DNA of 64,000 bases from Papio anubis (Eukaryota > Chordata > Mammalia > Primates > Cercopithecidae): NCBI RefSeq assembly GCF_008728515.1, contig NC_044984.1:122321349-122385348 (forward strand), read 5' to 3'. A program made the translations under genes and the position numbers. Each line of letters opens with the position of its first letter. Position 1 is the first letter of the stretch. Shown piece by piece: positions 48,196 to 58,511 of the stretch. Under the pieces are notes generated by a model that searched no databases, had not been told where the DNA came from, and saw nothing but the letters and a program-made list of their open reading frames with translations.

Positions 48196-48986
48196 TGATA
48201 GGCAGAATAATTGATTCCCTCAAAGATGTCCCAAATACATAGGCAGAATAATTGTTCTCCAAACATTTCAAAGGCTTTCTAATCTTTGGAACCTATGAAT
48301 AGGCTACCTTACATGGCAAAAGAGACTGTGAAGATGTGACTGAGATAAGGGTTAAGCTAATGGAGAGACTGGGAGCTTGTCCTGGACTATTCTGGCGGAC
48401 CCACGGGAATCACACATGTCCTGTTAGAAGGAGGCAGGAGGGTCAGAGTGAAAGGAGCTGTGATGAAGGCAGCAGAGATAGGACTGATATGGCCATGAGC
48501 AAAGGAACACTGGAAGCTTCCGGAAAAGGAAAATGCTCACGAGATGGATTATACCTGAGAGCCTCAGAAGAAATTGAACCTTGAAGATACCTTCAAGGGA
48601 TAATGATGTTGATGATTCTCTTGCTAGTCCAAAATTATCTTTGTTCAGATTTCAAATCATGAGGCACATGTCCCAGGGGCCCAACCTAGACAAAAGAAAA
48701 GCTTTGTAGATAAAGTCTTATTAAGAGAAATCAGAATAGGCCATTGAGGATTTTTCTTTAGACCCTTGAAATTGAACAGACTGACAATACACTCTGAAAC
48801 GGTGCTCTCTCTGCTTGCATAATTTTCAAAAGCATAGTCACCCCATCTGTAATGACACTTCACCTGCAAACCCAGTAAGACCCATTTTAGATTTCTGAAC
48901 TGGAGGATAATACATGAGTGCTGTTGTAAGACTATGCTAGTGGTAATTTGTTGCAGCAGCAAAAGGAGCTAATACAATACAGGCAT
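48196..48986 (+). mobile_element. MLT1 (ERVL-MaLR) LTR, interrupted
   Basis: Starts tgataggcagaataattg. Contains accttacatggcaaaagaga, ggaggcaggagggtcagagt and ggccatgagcaaaggaacac. After a foreign segment (about 48594-48870) it resumes cccagtaagacccattttag and ends gcagcagcaaaaggagctaa. A 16-bp duplication (48198-48213 / 48239-48254, 41-bp period) sits at its 5' end. Confidence 0.88.
48594..48870 (-). repeat. Unclassified inverted repeat, arm 1 (inside MLT1)
   Basis: The reverse complement aligns with 49391-49672 over about 275 bases at roughly 85-90 percent. Near-identical stretches include tgactatgcttttgaaaatt, tttctcttaataagacttta and gttgggcccctggga. On the minus strand it has an open frame (within 48657-48962), but I recognise no protein. 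It splits an MLT1 LTR, so it arrived after that LTR. Confidence 0.88.
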
Positions 48987-49390
48987 CAATTCAATGAGAA
49001 AGAAATACTCTGTTCCATCAAACAGAGACTCATCCACTAGGCCCCCATTGTGCAGAGGGTGCATGTCTGCTGTGTGACGCTAGTCTTAAAGGGGACCGAG
49101 ACTGTGCCCCCTCTGTATCTCAGACCTTAAAACAGCACTTGACACAGAGAAAAGACTCATTATATATGGATTAAAGTAATGCTTTTTAGCCCTTGAAGAA
49201 CTGCTATATCAATGGTTGTCTTTGATATGCTATGCATTCTTTATTCTTCTTTGGCAAGAAGTGTGAGAAATATCAACTCTATTTATCTCTGTCCACTTAG
49301 GGCTCCTGAAGTACTTATCCTTATTTCCAAGCAACTTTAAGTATGTCTTTGGTTTCTTATTATGGAACAAAATGAGATACATACTTAACG
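48987..49390. other. Spacer of inverted pair, unassigned
   Basis: Nothing recognised between the end of MLT1 and arm 2. Confidence 0.4.
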
Positions 49391-49672
49391 GTTTGCAGAT
49401 TAAGTATCATTGCAGATGGGGTGACTATGCTTTTGAAAATTATGCAAGCAGAGAGATCACGGTTTCAGAGTGCATTGTCGGTCTTTCACTTTCAAGGGTC
49501 TAAAGAAAAAAAAACTCATTGGCCTGTTTTGATTTCTCTTAATAAGACTTTAATTGTGAAGCTTTTCTTTTGTTTGGGTTGGGCCCCTGGGATAAGCGCC
49601 TCATGACTTGAAATCTGAACGAAGATAATGTTGGACTAACAAGAGATTCATCAACATCATTATTCTTTAAAA
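49391..49672 (+). repeat. Unclassified inverted repeat, arm 2
   Basis: Partner of 48594-48870 in the opposite orientation. The frame 49421-49606 gives a peptide similar to that of arm 1 (shared I-S-L-N-K-T-L and K-L-F-F-C-L-G-W-A-P-G), with different stops. No poly-A tail, TIR or clear TSD is visible. Confidence 0.88.
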
Positions 49673-49751
49673 CTCTCCAAAGCCCAGTGTGTTTGCACCA
49701 TTAGACTTCAGTTTTCCTCTGCAAAGAGAAATCAAAGGCGATATGAGAAGA

Positions 49752-49752
<1 letters not shown>

Positions 49753-49782
<30 letters not shown>
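49753..49782. repeat. (CA)15 microsatellite
   Basis: Uninterrupted CA dinucleotides, 30 bases. Confidence 0.97.
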
Positions 49783-49784
<2 letters not shown>

Positions 49785-50021
49785 GCACAGAAATGGGAAT
49801 CTCAGGATCAATGCATTATTTTTTTTCCCAGAGAGGTTCTGATGGGAGAAAGGGCTTTTCTGCATCTCTTTCCCTACATCTTGCCCCTCCTGCCCACCCT
49901 TGTCCTTTCCCTCTGCACAAACACATTGTAGACCCAGCCATTGGACACCACTGCCTGTGTTTTCCCTGTTTCCTCTTTGACACCTCAACCCTGGCAAGGA
50001 AGGCATAGCCTATGCCATCCT
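49783..50021. other. Unassigned DNA
   Basis: Overlapping frames of about 70-100 codons on both strands, none with a recognisable domain. Confidence 0.35.
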
Positions 50022-50450
50022 GGGTAATTATAGTTTGAACACTTTTCCCCCCAAGTCTCATGTTGAAATGTGATCCCCAATGTTGGAGGTGGGGTCTGGA
50101 GGGAGGTGTTTGAATCATGGCGGCAGATCCCTCATGAATGGCTTGGCGCCATTCCTTTGGAGATGAGTGAGTTCACAGAAGAGCTGATTGTTGACAAAAG
50201 CCTGGTCTCCTCTCACTCTCTCACTGTCTCGCTCCTTCTCTCTCTTGCTCCCACCCTCCCCATGTGATGCACTGGCTCCCCTTAGCCTTCCACCACGATT
50301 GTAAGCTTCCTGAGGCCCTCACCAGAAGCAAATACGGGCACTATGCTTTGTGTACAGCCTGCAAAACTGTGAGGCAAATAAACATCTTTTCGTTATAAAT
50401 TAGCCAGTCTCAGACATTCCTTTTTAGTAACGTAAAAATGGCTTAACACT
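50022..50450 (+). mobile_element. MaLR solo LTR (MSTD/MLT1A-like)
   Basis: tctcatgttgaaatgtgatc, tggaggtggggtctggaggg, atccctcatgaatggcttgg, gattgtaagcttcctgaggc and gaggcaaataaacatctttt (with AATAAA) follow MaLR LTR order. Confidence 0.9.
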
Positions 50451-51034
50451 CTAAGCCTGTTTTGAGCACATTCCATTGAGGTCTGCTCACAGGTGATTGT
50501 CTCCTCCACACACCCCTGTGATCTGTGCTGTTGCTGTTGGTGCATCCCTCTCATGATGTCGCTGCTGTGGACACAGCCTGCGCCCCCTCCCCAGAGTTAT
50601 ATTTCCATAGACCTTGCTCTTCCTATATATTCCAGAAGCAACTCAGTTGGGGTGTGGCCAAGAAGGGTGACAATCACAGAAATGATTTCTCTCTTCTGCC
50701 TCCTTCAGGAAAATCTGGGCTCCAAAATCTGCTTCTACTGATACCTGGCTGTGGCCAAGGTCTTTCCACCCCTCCAAGGCCTCCATTTTTTTATCTTCAT
50801 AAGACAGAACGATCCAACCTGCCTATCAGTATTGTGAGTGTATCACGGCTCCCCCGAAGTCCTGCAAGTTCTTGACTGCAGGTTCCCAGGAAATGGCAGA
50901 TGTGACTAGCAGTGATTCATTCATTGTTTCATTAGTCAAGCCAGCTTCCCTGATGATCTACTGGGTGCAGGACTCTGGCATGGCAGGCTGTGCATTCTGC
51001 CCGTGCCCAGTTCACATTTCAGCCCTGTCTTTTG
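50451..51034. other. Unassigned DNA
   Basis: Frames of 82-116 codons exist but none is recognisable. Confidence 0.35.
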
Positions 51035-51215
51035 CTGCCTGGGTGAGCTGGGCTGAATTACAGATCCTTTGCACTTCAGTTTTCTCCCTTCTAAAATAAG
51101 TGCTACAGTGGCATTGCCCTCAGAATTGTTTTGCAAGGAAATCAAGGAGTGTCTTGCCTAATGTGTGCAAGACACATAATTGGCCCTAGAAAATTTTAGA
51201 TAATAATAATGCCAC
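51035..51215 (+). mobile_element. Possible MIR
   Basis: cttcagttttctcccttcta, gaattgttttgcaaggaaat and a gtgcaagacacataattgg end resemble MIR. Diverged. Confidence 0.4.
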
Positions 51216-51330
51216 TATTACATTTATCGAAGGGCTCAGACAGTGTGAGTCCCGAGCTGTGTGTTAACCACTGCAATTATTGCTAGTAATGATGTTATTT
51301 TAAACTTGTTTAATTATTCCTATATGTACA

Positions 51331-51796
51331 CAGTAGTGCACCCTTATTTGGGGTTTAACTTACACTGGTTTTAATTACCAAAGTTCAAAAATAGTAAGGT
51401 ATTTTGAGATAGAGAGAAACCACATTCATAAAACTTGTGTTACAGTATATTGTTATAATTGTTCTACTTTACTATTAATTATTATTGTTAGTCTGTTATT
51501 GTGCTTAATTTATACTTTTATGATTTTAATTTTTTGTAGAGATAGGGTCCTACTATGTTGCCCAGGCTGGTCTTGAACTCCTGGCCTTAAGCAATCTTCT
51601 TGCCTCTGCCTCCCAAAGCACTGGAATCACAGACAAAAACCACCATAAACAACTTCCTAATTTATAAATTAAACTTTATCATAGTTATAGATGTATAGGA
51701 AAAAACGTACTATATGTAAGGTTTACACTATCTGCAGTTTCACACATACACTGAGGGTCTTGGACTGTCTCTTCTGCAGATAAGGGGGAATGACTG
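51331..51796 (-). mobile_element. Tigger-type DNA transposon remnant, split by FLAM
   Basis: Left end cagtagtgcacccttatttg and right end gcagataagggggaatgactg are inverted repeats. Internal ttaaactttatcatagttat, gtatattgttataattgttc and similar blocks match a Tigger3-like element in antisense. The flanks show CA rather than the expected TA. Confidence 0.65.
51515..51655 (-). mobile_element. Free left Alu monomer (FLAM) in Tigger, with TSD
   Basis: A single Alu monomer in antisense (gtagagatagggtcctacta, tcccaaagcactggaatcac). Flanks cttaatttata (51504-51514) and cctaatttata (51656-51666) match Tigger sequence duplicated on insertion. Confidence 0.8.
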
Positions 51797-52247
51797 CATA
51801 CACATATATGTGCTTCTATGTGACTATACACATTTAGATGCAGGAGTAGGTGCAGGTGAATACAGGTACGGGGTATACATAGACAGACATAGAGATGTGT
51901 TTTTCCTCTTCAAAGAGCAAGGACTTAGGAGAAAACAGAACTAACAAACTGGAACATAGATTTGAGGAACTTGCCCAGAACACAGAGAGACAAAGCCCTG
52001 AAAAATATTCTACAGAAGATAAGAGACATGAAGGATAAAATAGGCAGGTGTTCCATAAGACGAGAGAAGAATGAAGAGGAGCAGCATTTGAAGAGCTGAA
52101 TCTAAGCATCATCTAAAGTTCATTTTTGTGAAATGCACCTTCAGATTCAAGAATTTACATCAAAACCCCAAGCAGAAGTTTTCTAAGCCTGTGTCTAGAT
52201 AGCACTTGGTGAGTCAATTCAAGCAAACTTTAAAAATACAAAATAGT
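51797..52247. other. Unassigned DNA
   Basis: A 92-codon minus frame at 51834-52112 has no recognisable family. Confidence 0.35.
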
Positions 52248-52515
52248 GGCCAGGCACAGTGGCTCACGCCTTAATCCCAGCACTTTGGGAGGCCGAAGCA
52301 GGCAGATCACGAGGTCAGGAGTTCAAGACCAGCCTGGCCAGCATGGTGAAACCCTGTCTCAATAAAAATACAAAAAAGTAGCCAGGCATGGTGGCATGTG
52401 CCAGCTACTTGGGAGGATGAGGCAGGAGAATTGCTTCAATCCAAGATGCTGAGGTTGCAGTGAACCGAGATCTCACCACTGCACTCCAGCCTGGGCGACA
52501 GAGCGAGACTATGTC
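52248..52515 (+). mobile_element. AluS, sense, with internal deletion
   Basis: A sense AluS with a small deletion in the right monomer (gtggcatgtgccagctactt). Its tail has turned into a TG microsatellite. Confidence 0.93.

Positions 52516-52520
<5 letters not shown>

Positions 52521-52550
<30 letters not shown>
52521..52550. repeat. (TG)15 microsatellite at Alu tail
   Basis: Thirty uninterrupted bases directly after the Alu 3' end. Confidence 0.97.
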
Positions 52551-52553
<3 letters not shown>

Positions 52554-52782
52554 ATAATAAAAATTATGATAAATTTAATGATGATTAAATTTAAAAATAT
52601 TAAAAATCAAATGACGCTAAAATTCCAAGTAATAATAATATATAATTCTAACAATTTGGCATTGGATATTTTGTTTATGGTGGTTAAGTACATATAATTT
52701 GAAATTACATTACAGTGCCCTAATATTTAGATTAAAAAAAAATCAAGCATACTACAAAAGTCACTTAAAGATAAAATTATAT

Positions 52783-53125
52783 ATGTCCTTTTCAGGGACA
52801 TGGATGGAATTGGAAGCCATTATCCTCAGCAAACTAACGCAGAAACAGAAAACCAAACACCGCATGTTCTCACTTAAAAGTGGGAGCTGAAAAGATGAGA
52901 ACACATAGACACATGAGGAATAACAACACATACCGGGTCTTGTTGGAGGGGGAGAGTAGCGGGAGGGAGAGCATCAGGAAGAATAGTGAGCGGATGCTGG
53001 GCGTAATACCTTGGTGATGGAATGATCTGGGCAGCAAACCACCACGACACACGTTTACCCATGTAACAAACCTGCACATCCTGCACATGTACCCCAGAAC
53101 TTAAAATAAAAGTTGAAGAAAAAAA
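52783..53125 (+). mobile_element. 5'-truncated L1PA-type 3' end, sense
   Basis: ttttcagggacatggatgga (end of ORF2), cgcatgttctcacttaaaag, tgtaacaaacctgcacatcc and gaacttaaaataaaagttga are sense L1 3' blocks. A short A-rich tail follows. Confidence 0.93.
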
Positions 53126-53624
53126 TACAATGATATAGACAGAATACAAGAAAACTAATGGAAAAAGTATGTACAATACATGCCAACCAGGGAAAACCTG
53201 GTAAGGTTTTATTAAATGTCAGAGAAATAGTATTCTAGGCAAAAATGTTCTGGATACAAATAGAATACTAAATAATGACATAAGAAACAACCTACGAGTT
53301 TGTGAGAAATCTAAAATTGGAAGTAACTAAGAACACAATTTAAATGTAAGTTGCTGTATGTACTGTCAGAAATATAAGGTGAATTTAACAAATAATTTTA
53401 GGAGTAAGAAGGTTTATCATACCTTACTTGGAAGCTGATGTGCCAAACAGATATAAATGAGGAGGAAAAGCAATAGATGAGCAAATTTTAACTAAAGGAC
53501 TTATTTAAATGAAAGAATATGCATTTCCTCTAAACACAAAATATCATTTCTAATGATATAAAAAATCTTTAAACAATTAATATAAAACAAAACACTTTTT
53601 TGAGCAGTTGATTTCATCCATATA
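53126..53624. other. AT-rich DNA, possibly L1M remnant
   Basis: Reads vaguely like an old LINE but I cannot place blocks securely. Confidence 0.3.
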
Positions 53625-53851
53625 GATTCTTTTTATTTATTTATTTATCTAATTTGTATTTTAAGTTCAGGGGTGCATGTGCAGGTTTATTATATAAGTA
53701 AACTTGTATCATGGGGGTTTGTTGTATAGACTATTTTATAATCACCCAGGTATTAAGCCTAGCAGCCATTAGCTGTTTTTCCCGACTCCCTCCCTCCTCC
53801 CATCCTTCACCCTTTAGTAGGCCAGAGCGTGTTGTTCCCCTCTATGAAGAC
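53625..53851 (-). mobile_element. L1PA/L1PB 3' end, antisense, short
   Basis: ttaagttcaggggtgcatgt, ggtttattatataagtaaac, tcacccaggtattaagccta and ttagtaggccagagcgtgtt are antisense L1 3' UTR blocks after a (TTTA)n tail. Confidence 0.9.
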
Positions 53852-53852
53852 G

Positions 53853-54125
53853 TTTTTTGTTGTTTTTTGTTTTTGAGACAGGGTCTCACTCTGTCACCCA
53901 GGCTGGAGTGCAGTGGCACAACATTGGCTCATTGCAGCCTCCACCTCCTGGGCTCAGGTGATCCTCCCACCTCAGCCTCCCAAGTGGCTGGGATTACAGG
54001 GCCATGTCATCACACCCGGCTAATTCTGTATTTTTTGTAGAGATGGGGTTTTGGTATATTGCCCAAACTGGTCTCGAACTCCTGGGCTCAAGTGACCCCC
54101 CTGCCTCAAACCTCCCAAAGTGCTG
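53853..54125 (-). mobile_element. AluJ, antisense, 5'-truncated
   Basis: An old Alu whose first 30 or so bases are missing: it stops at caaagtgctg and continues into non-Alu text. Confidence 0.9.
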
Positions 54126-54927
54126 AAAACACATTTTTAAACCAGAAAAATATTAAAAGCAAACCAAATCTTCATAGATTTGGGATTTATGTAAAACAAG
54201 AAACTATAATACAAATGAGAAACATTTAGAGTTGAACCACAATGAAAACAAGGTCTACAGATCCTGGCACAGGCGCGGAAACGATGTGTAGAAGACACAT
54301 CACCATACATGTGTTCTGGAGTGAGAATTTTAGAAAATAGAACAAAAGAGTAACAGTGAGTAGAGTAAAGAAAGCAATTAGAAATAGAGAAATTAGTTCA
54401 AAGGAAATCACAGGAGACATTGAAAGAACCAGTAAAACCAACATGGAATCTTCAAAGAAACCAAGGAAACGGCAAACCATTTGAATGATCGATCGAAAGA
54501 AACAGTGTGTGTGTATGTGTGTGTGCGTGTGTGCATGTGCTGTGCGTGTGTGTTTAATAAAGGTAAAGACAAGAGAAGAGACAGCCATAGATAAATTATC
54601 GTCTTTGGAGAAGATCAGAGAGAGTTTTCCTCCTCATTCTCGAACTTCCTTCTCAGCTTCAGTAAGAATGGTGACTCTCTTGCAGGGCATGTGGGAAGGA
54701 ATTAAACTTCAGTTTTGTTCAGCCTTTCTAAAAAACAAATAAGTAACCGCTGTATGAGAGACAAAGCTAATAAAATGTGTGGCATTATGAAACAATTGAG
54801 ATCACATCTGATATGAGGAAAGGAATTAATTGTTAGAAAAATATGCAAACACTGGCCTTTGCAAACTTATCTCTACTGTAAGAACCTATAAAAACAAGGG
54901 TAATGGTGTCAGAACTTCTGAGCCAGC
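54126..54927. other. Unassigned DNA with (TG)n; possible L1M ORF2 remnant
   Basis: 54380-54480 resembles decayed L1M ORF2. An interrupted (TG)n with GTGC variants lies at 54505-54553. No gene is recognised in the 120-codon minus or 85-codon plus frames. Confidence 0.35.
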
Positions 54928-54940
54928 ATTAATGAGTTTC

Positions 54941-55245
54941 CTATTTTTTGTTTTTGTTTTTGAGACAGAGTTTCGCTCTTGTTGCCCAGGCTGGAATGCA
55001 ATGGCGTGATCTCAGCTCACTGCTACCTCTGCCTCACCGGTTCAAGCAATTCTTCTGCCTCAGCCTCCCAAGTAGCTGGGACTTAAGGCACCTGCCACCA
55101 TGCCCAGCTAATATTTGTATTTTTAGTAGAGATGGGGTTTCACTATGTTGGCCAGGCTGGTTTCGAACTCCTTACCTCAGATGATCCACCCGCCTCAGCC
55201 TCCCAAAGTGCTGAGATTACAGGCGTGAGCCACCACACTCAGCCT
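54941..55245 (-). mobile_element. AluS, antisense, with 13-bp perfect TSD
   Basis: A full-length antisense AluS. TSD attaatgagtttc at 54928-54940 and 55246-55258. Confidence 0.96.
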
Positions 55246-55258
55246 ATTAATGAGTTTC

Positions 55259-55674
55259 TGACAGAAAATTTGTCTTGCAACCAAATCAGGTTGCGTGTGG
55301 ACTTCCCCTTCTTGGTGACCTTCCTACGCTCACGTGAACCTGCATGTGCTCTGGTGCCCACACTCTGCCCTTTATGTATTAGTAGGAGCACAGCTTTCAT
55401 GGTAGAGATAAAGATTGAAGAAGAAGGGATTAGCAAGACTTGAATGAAAAGAATTTGGTAGTAAGAATAATTTGTAAAATATCCTATCTGATCATTTTTA
55501 CAGTATCAAATTTGGTCCATTTGCTGTTATGTGCAGAGGCTATACAGAAGTTTGTTTTTCTGAACAAGAAGGATTTATAAAAAAGTAATTAACATTTATA
55601 ATAATATTGTTATTATTTTAAGTGCCCATTAGGCCAGATGTCTAAAAAATAGTTATAATTTATCTCCAATCTTT
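55259..55674. other. Unassigned DNA
   Basis: Nothing recognised. Confidence 0.35.
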
Positions 55675-55805
55675 ACAAAATCACAGCAAGGGAGATACTG
55701 TTATACCCATTTCACAGATGTAAAAGCTTGAGGCAGTCACTAGTTATAGCAGAGCCAGGATTCTCAGCCATGTCCCTCCAGAACTAAAGTCTAGCTCTTT
55801 AAGAT
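55675..55805 (-). mobile_element. MIR, antisense
   Basis: tatacccatttcacagatgt, gagccaggattctcagccat are antisense MIR core and 5' blocks. Confidence 0.6.
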
Positions 55806-55814
55806 TCATTGTTA

Positions 55815-56815
55815 TCTTTCCAATTAGAGGGAAAAAATGTGTAGACTGACAGGTGACTTCTCAACCAAAATCATTGAAAGTATCTCAGCAAAAATATCCT
55901 TTAAGAATGATAGTGAAATAGACTTTTCAGACAAAGAGAAACTGTCTTTGTTACCAGAAGACCCACATTAAAGAAAATATCAAGGGTTGTTATTCAGGAA
56001 GAATGAAATAATCCCAAATCTTGGCCAAAACACACACACACGCACACGCACACATACACACACACAAACACACACATACACCCCAAAACAACAATAACAA
56101 AAAGCCAAGATGGAATTAAATCATCAAAAAGGATGAATATGCAGAATGAATAATGACCACATAAAACAATAACACAAATACAAATTATCACGTGAGAAAT
56201 TTAATGCACACATAAACAGAATTAACATGCATGGCAAAATGGCATTTAATTCAAAAAGTGCGTAAATGAAGTTAAACAATTCTAAGATTTGTGCCTTTTC
56301 CTGGAAAAGAAGAAAAGCCACAATTAATGCAATCGTTAATATTTCAATTATCCATATTGTAATCTTTATGATAATCACTTAGAGTAATATTATTTATAAT
56401 TTCCTAATTCATAGGGAAAATATGTAAATAAACATTTTCTAATTTGGAATAAGAAAAGACAAAACAGGCAAGACAAACAGAAAAACAAAAGCAGATTAAG
56501 CTGACAGCCCAAATATATTAAGAATTGCATTACGTATAAGGAGACTGAATCTAACAATTAAAACAGAAATAAGCATCTCTTTGGATTAAAATAAAATTAT
56601 ATTTATAGGAGATTCACTTAAAACAGAGACAGAGAAAGACTGAAAAAATTAGACCATGCAAGCTATACCGAAGAAAGATTTTGTGACCAGAAAAATATCT
56701 GACAAATTAGTCTTTAAGATAAAATGTACAACTAGAGATAAAGAGACTTCGTAAAAGTTTAAAGTCATTGAGAAAATAGAATGATTCTCAATGTGCTTGC
56801 ACCTAAATAGTTTAG
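55815..56815 (+). mobile_element. Ancient L1M fragment (ORF1 end to ORF2 start), sense
   Basis: agcaaaaatatcctttaaga, gacttttcagacaaagagaa and agaagacccacattaaagaa match the ORF1 C-terminal part of L1MC/L1ME elements. 56450-56760 matches the inter-ORF to ORF2 start. An interrupted (CA)n lies inside at 56029-56082. Confidence 0.65.
56029..56082. repeat. Interrupted (CA)n microsatellite
   Basis: CA repeats with CG, TA and AA interruptions, within the L1M fragment. Confidence 0.95.
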
Positions 56816-56894
56816 CCTCAAAAGGTGGTTATTTTGGGTGACATTGATTATATGCTTCTATATGTATTCTGCTTTATGTTTTTAAATCTATGTC

Positions 56895-57251
56895 TATTAG
56901 TCCGTTTTCACACTGCTGTAAAAATACTACCTGAGACTGGGTAATTTATGAAGGAAAGAGGCTTAATTGACTCACAGGTCCACATGGCTGCGGAGTCCTC
57001 AGGAAACTTACACTCATGGCGGAAGGCGAAGGGGAAGCAAGGACTTTCTTCACGTGGTGGCAGGAGAGAGACGTGTGAGTGCAGGAAAACTGCCATTTGT
57101 AAAACCACCAGATCTCATGAGAACTCACCCACTATCATGAGAACAGCATGGGGGAAACCATCCTCATGATGCAATCACTTCCTTCCCTTGACACATGGGG
57201 ATTACAATTTGAGATGACATTTAGGTAAGAACCCAGAGCCAAACCATATCA
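56895..57251 (-). mobile_element. THE1 (ERVL-MaLR) LTR, antisense
   Basis: tagtccgttttcacactgct at the left, acctgagactgggtaattta, ggcggaaggcgaaggggaag, and aaccatatca at the right are the reverse complement of a THE1 LTR. Its 357 bases fit the family. No internal sequence is attached. Confidence 0.94.
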
Positions 57252-57255
57252 CTGT

Positions 57256-57569
57256 TTTTTTTTTTTTGGTTTTTTTTTTGTTTTTTTTGAGACAGAGTCT
57301 CGCTCTGTCGCCCAGGCTGGAGTGCAATGGCGCGATCTCAGCTCACTGCAAGCTCCGCCTCCCGGGTTCCCGCCATTCTCCTGCCTCAGCCTCCCGAGTA
57401 GCTGGGACTACAGGCGCCGCCACCTCGCCCGGCTGGTTTTTTATATTTTTAGTAAAGACGGGGTTTCACCATGTGCGCCAGGATGGTCTCGATCTGCTGA
57501 CCTCGTGATCCGCCCACCTCGGCCTCCCAAAGTGCTGGGATTACAGGCGTGAGCCACCGGGTCTGGCCA
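57256..57569 (-). mobile_element. AluY, Old World monkey-like (AluYR), antisense, with TSD
   Basis: The least diverged Alu here. Variants gggttcccgccattctcc and gccacctcgcccggctggtt fit cercopithecid AluYR. Flanks atcactgt at 57248-57255 and 57570-57577 form the TSD, which overlaps the last bases of the THE1 LTR. Confidence 0.94.
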
Positions 57570-57644
57570 ATCACTGTATTTTTAATTGTTTACAATAAAT
57601 GTATGAGGAACTGCTATAGGATTAAATAAGAAACTACTCATACT

Positions 57645-57725
57645 TGTTCAACATGCGATTAATCCCTAGCAAGCACTCAGTAAATGGTAACTGGCATCGT
57701 CACACATATCACCATCATCATTAAC
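57645..57725 (+). mobile_element. MIR 3' fragment
   Basis: agcaagcactcagtaaatgg then taactggcatcgtcac match the MIR 3' end. Confidence 0.5.
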
Positions 57726-58214
57726 TTTTTTGTAATTGAAACAGAACAATGGTCAAATAGGAAAAAGTAGGAACTGGAGTCCTACAGAGCCAATTGTTTT
57801 TACCATAATTCATAAAAGCAAAGCCTGAGAGTCATTTGTCTCACCCAGCATTTGTAAGCCATCCTCCCTGAGACATTTAGGGCTCGTCAGATGCAAGCCA
57901 TGGAAGATACAAAAGTATAACCACTATTTAGTGTTTCCATCACTCCTGGAGGCCCTGTCTTTGATCCAATTTGACATAGTTGTGTTTCCAGAACTCCAAG
58001 TACCTGATCATATCTTGGGGTCACGTGAGGGAAACTTGGCCTTGAGGAAAGGGGCTTCACAGACAGGCTGTTTATTGTTACTCTCCCAGGGAATTCAGTC
58101 CGGAGCCCAGAGCCTGGGTTTCCGTGAGTAACTCCTGACATCTGCTGGCCAATGTGCTCCTGGCCTGTTCACTGCATGCTGAGAGCCAGAGAATGCTCAC
58201 TCAGGACAGTATGT
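57726..58214. other. Unassigned DNA
   Basis: Overlapping frames on both strands (57887-58141) with no recognisable domain. Confidence 0.35.
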
Positions 58215-58224
58215 CTGTGTTGGA

Positions 58225-58511
58225 TTTTTTTTTTTTTTTTTAATATTTAGAGAACTTTATTATAATGTTTATCTCAAAAAAAAGAATAAAAATTCAATTA
58301 TTAAAAGGCCAGGCATTCTCTAATTTTCATGAACTATAAGTAGAAATGATAAGGAAAATAAATGTCCAAACACGCAAATAACCATCAGGTTAAAGGAGGA
58401 ATTAAAATCTCAATTACAAGCCATTTAGGAATTAACAAAAATGACACCGCATATCAAATTATAGAAAGGCAACAAAACTGCAACCAGAGGCTGACTCTTA
58501 TGACTAAAAAA
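58225..58511 (-). pseudogene. Processed retrocopy tail (3' UTR) of an unidentified transcript
   Basis: Read on the minus strand, about 270 bases end in AATAAA (58256-58261 as tttatt on plus), 14 bases upstream of a 17-base poly-A (T run 58225-58241). This is the layout of a polyadenylated mRNA 3' end. Flanks ctgtgttgga (58215-58224) and ctgatgga (58512-58519) are a plausible damaged TSD. No known gene or repeat was recognised in the body. Confidence 0.6.

Noticed and set aside
48594..49672. Inverted pair as the ends of one DNA transposon
   Set aside because: Arms are 275 bases each and one is inside an MLT1 whose sequence continues between the arms, so the MLT1 end would have to lie within the transposon. 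No target duplication brackets the whole.
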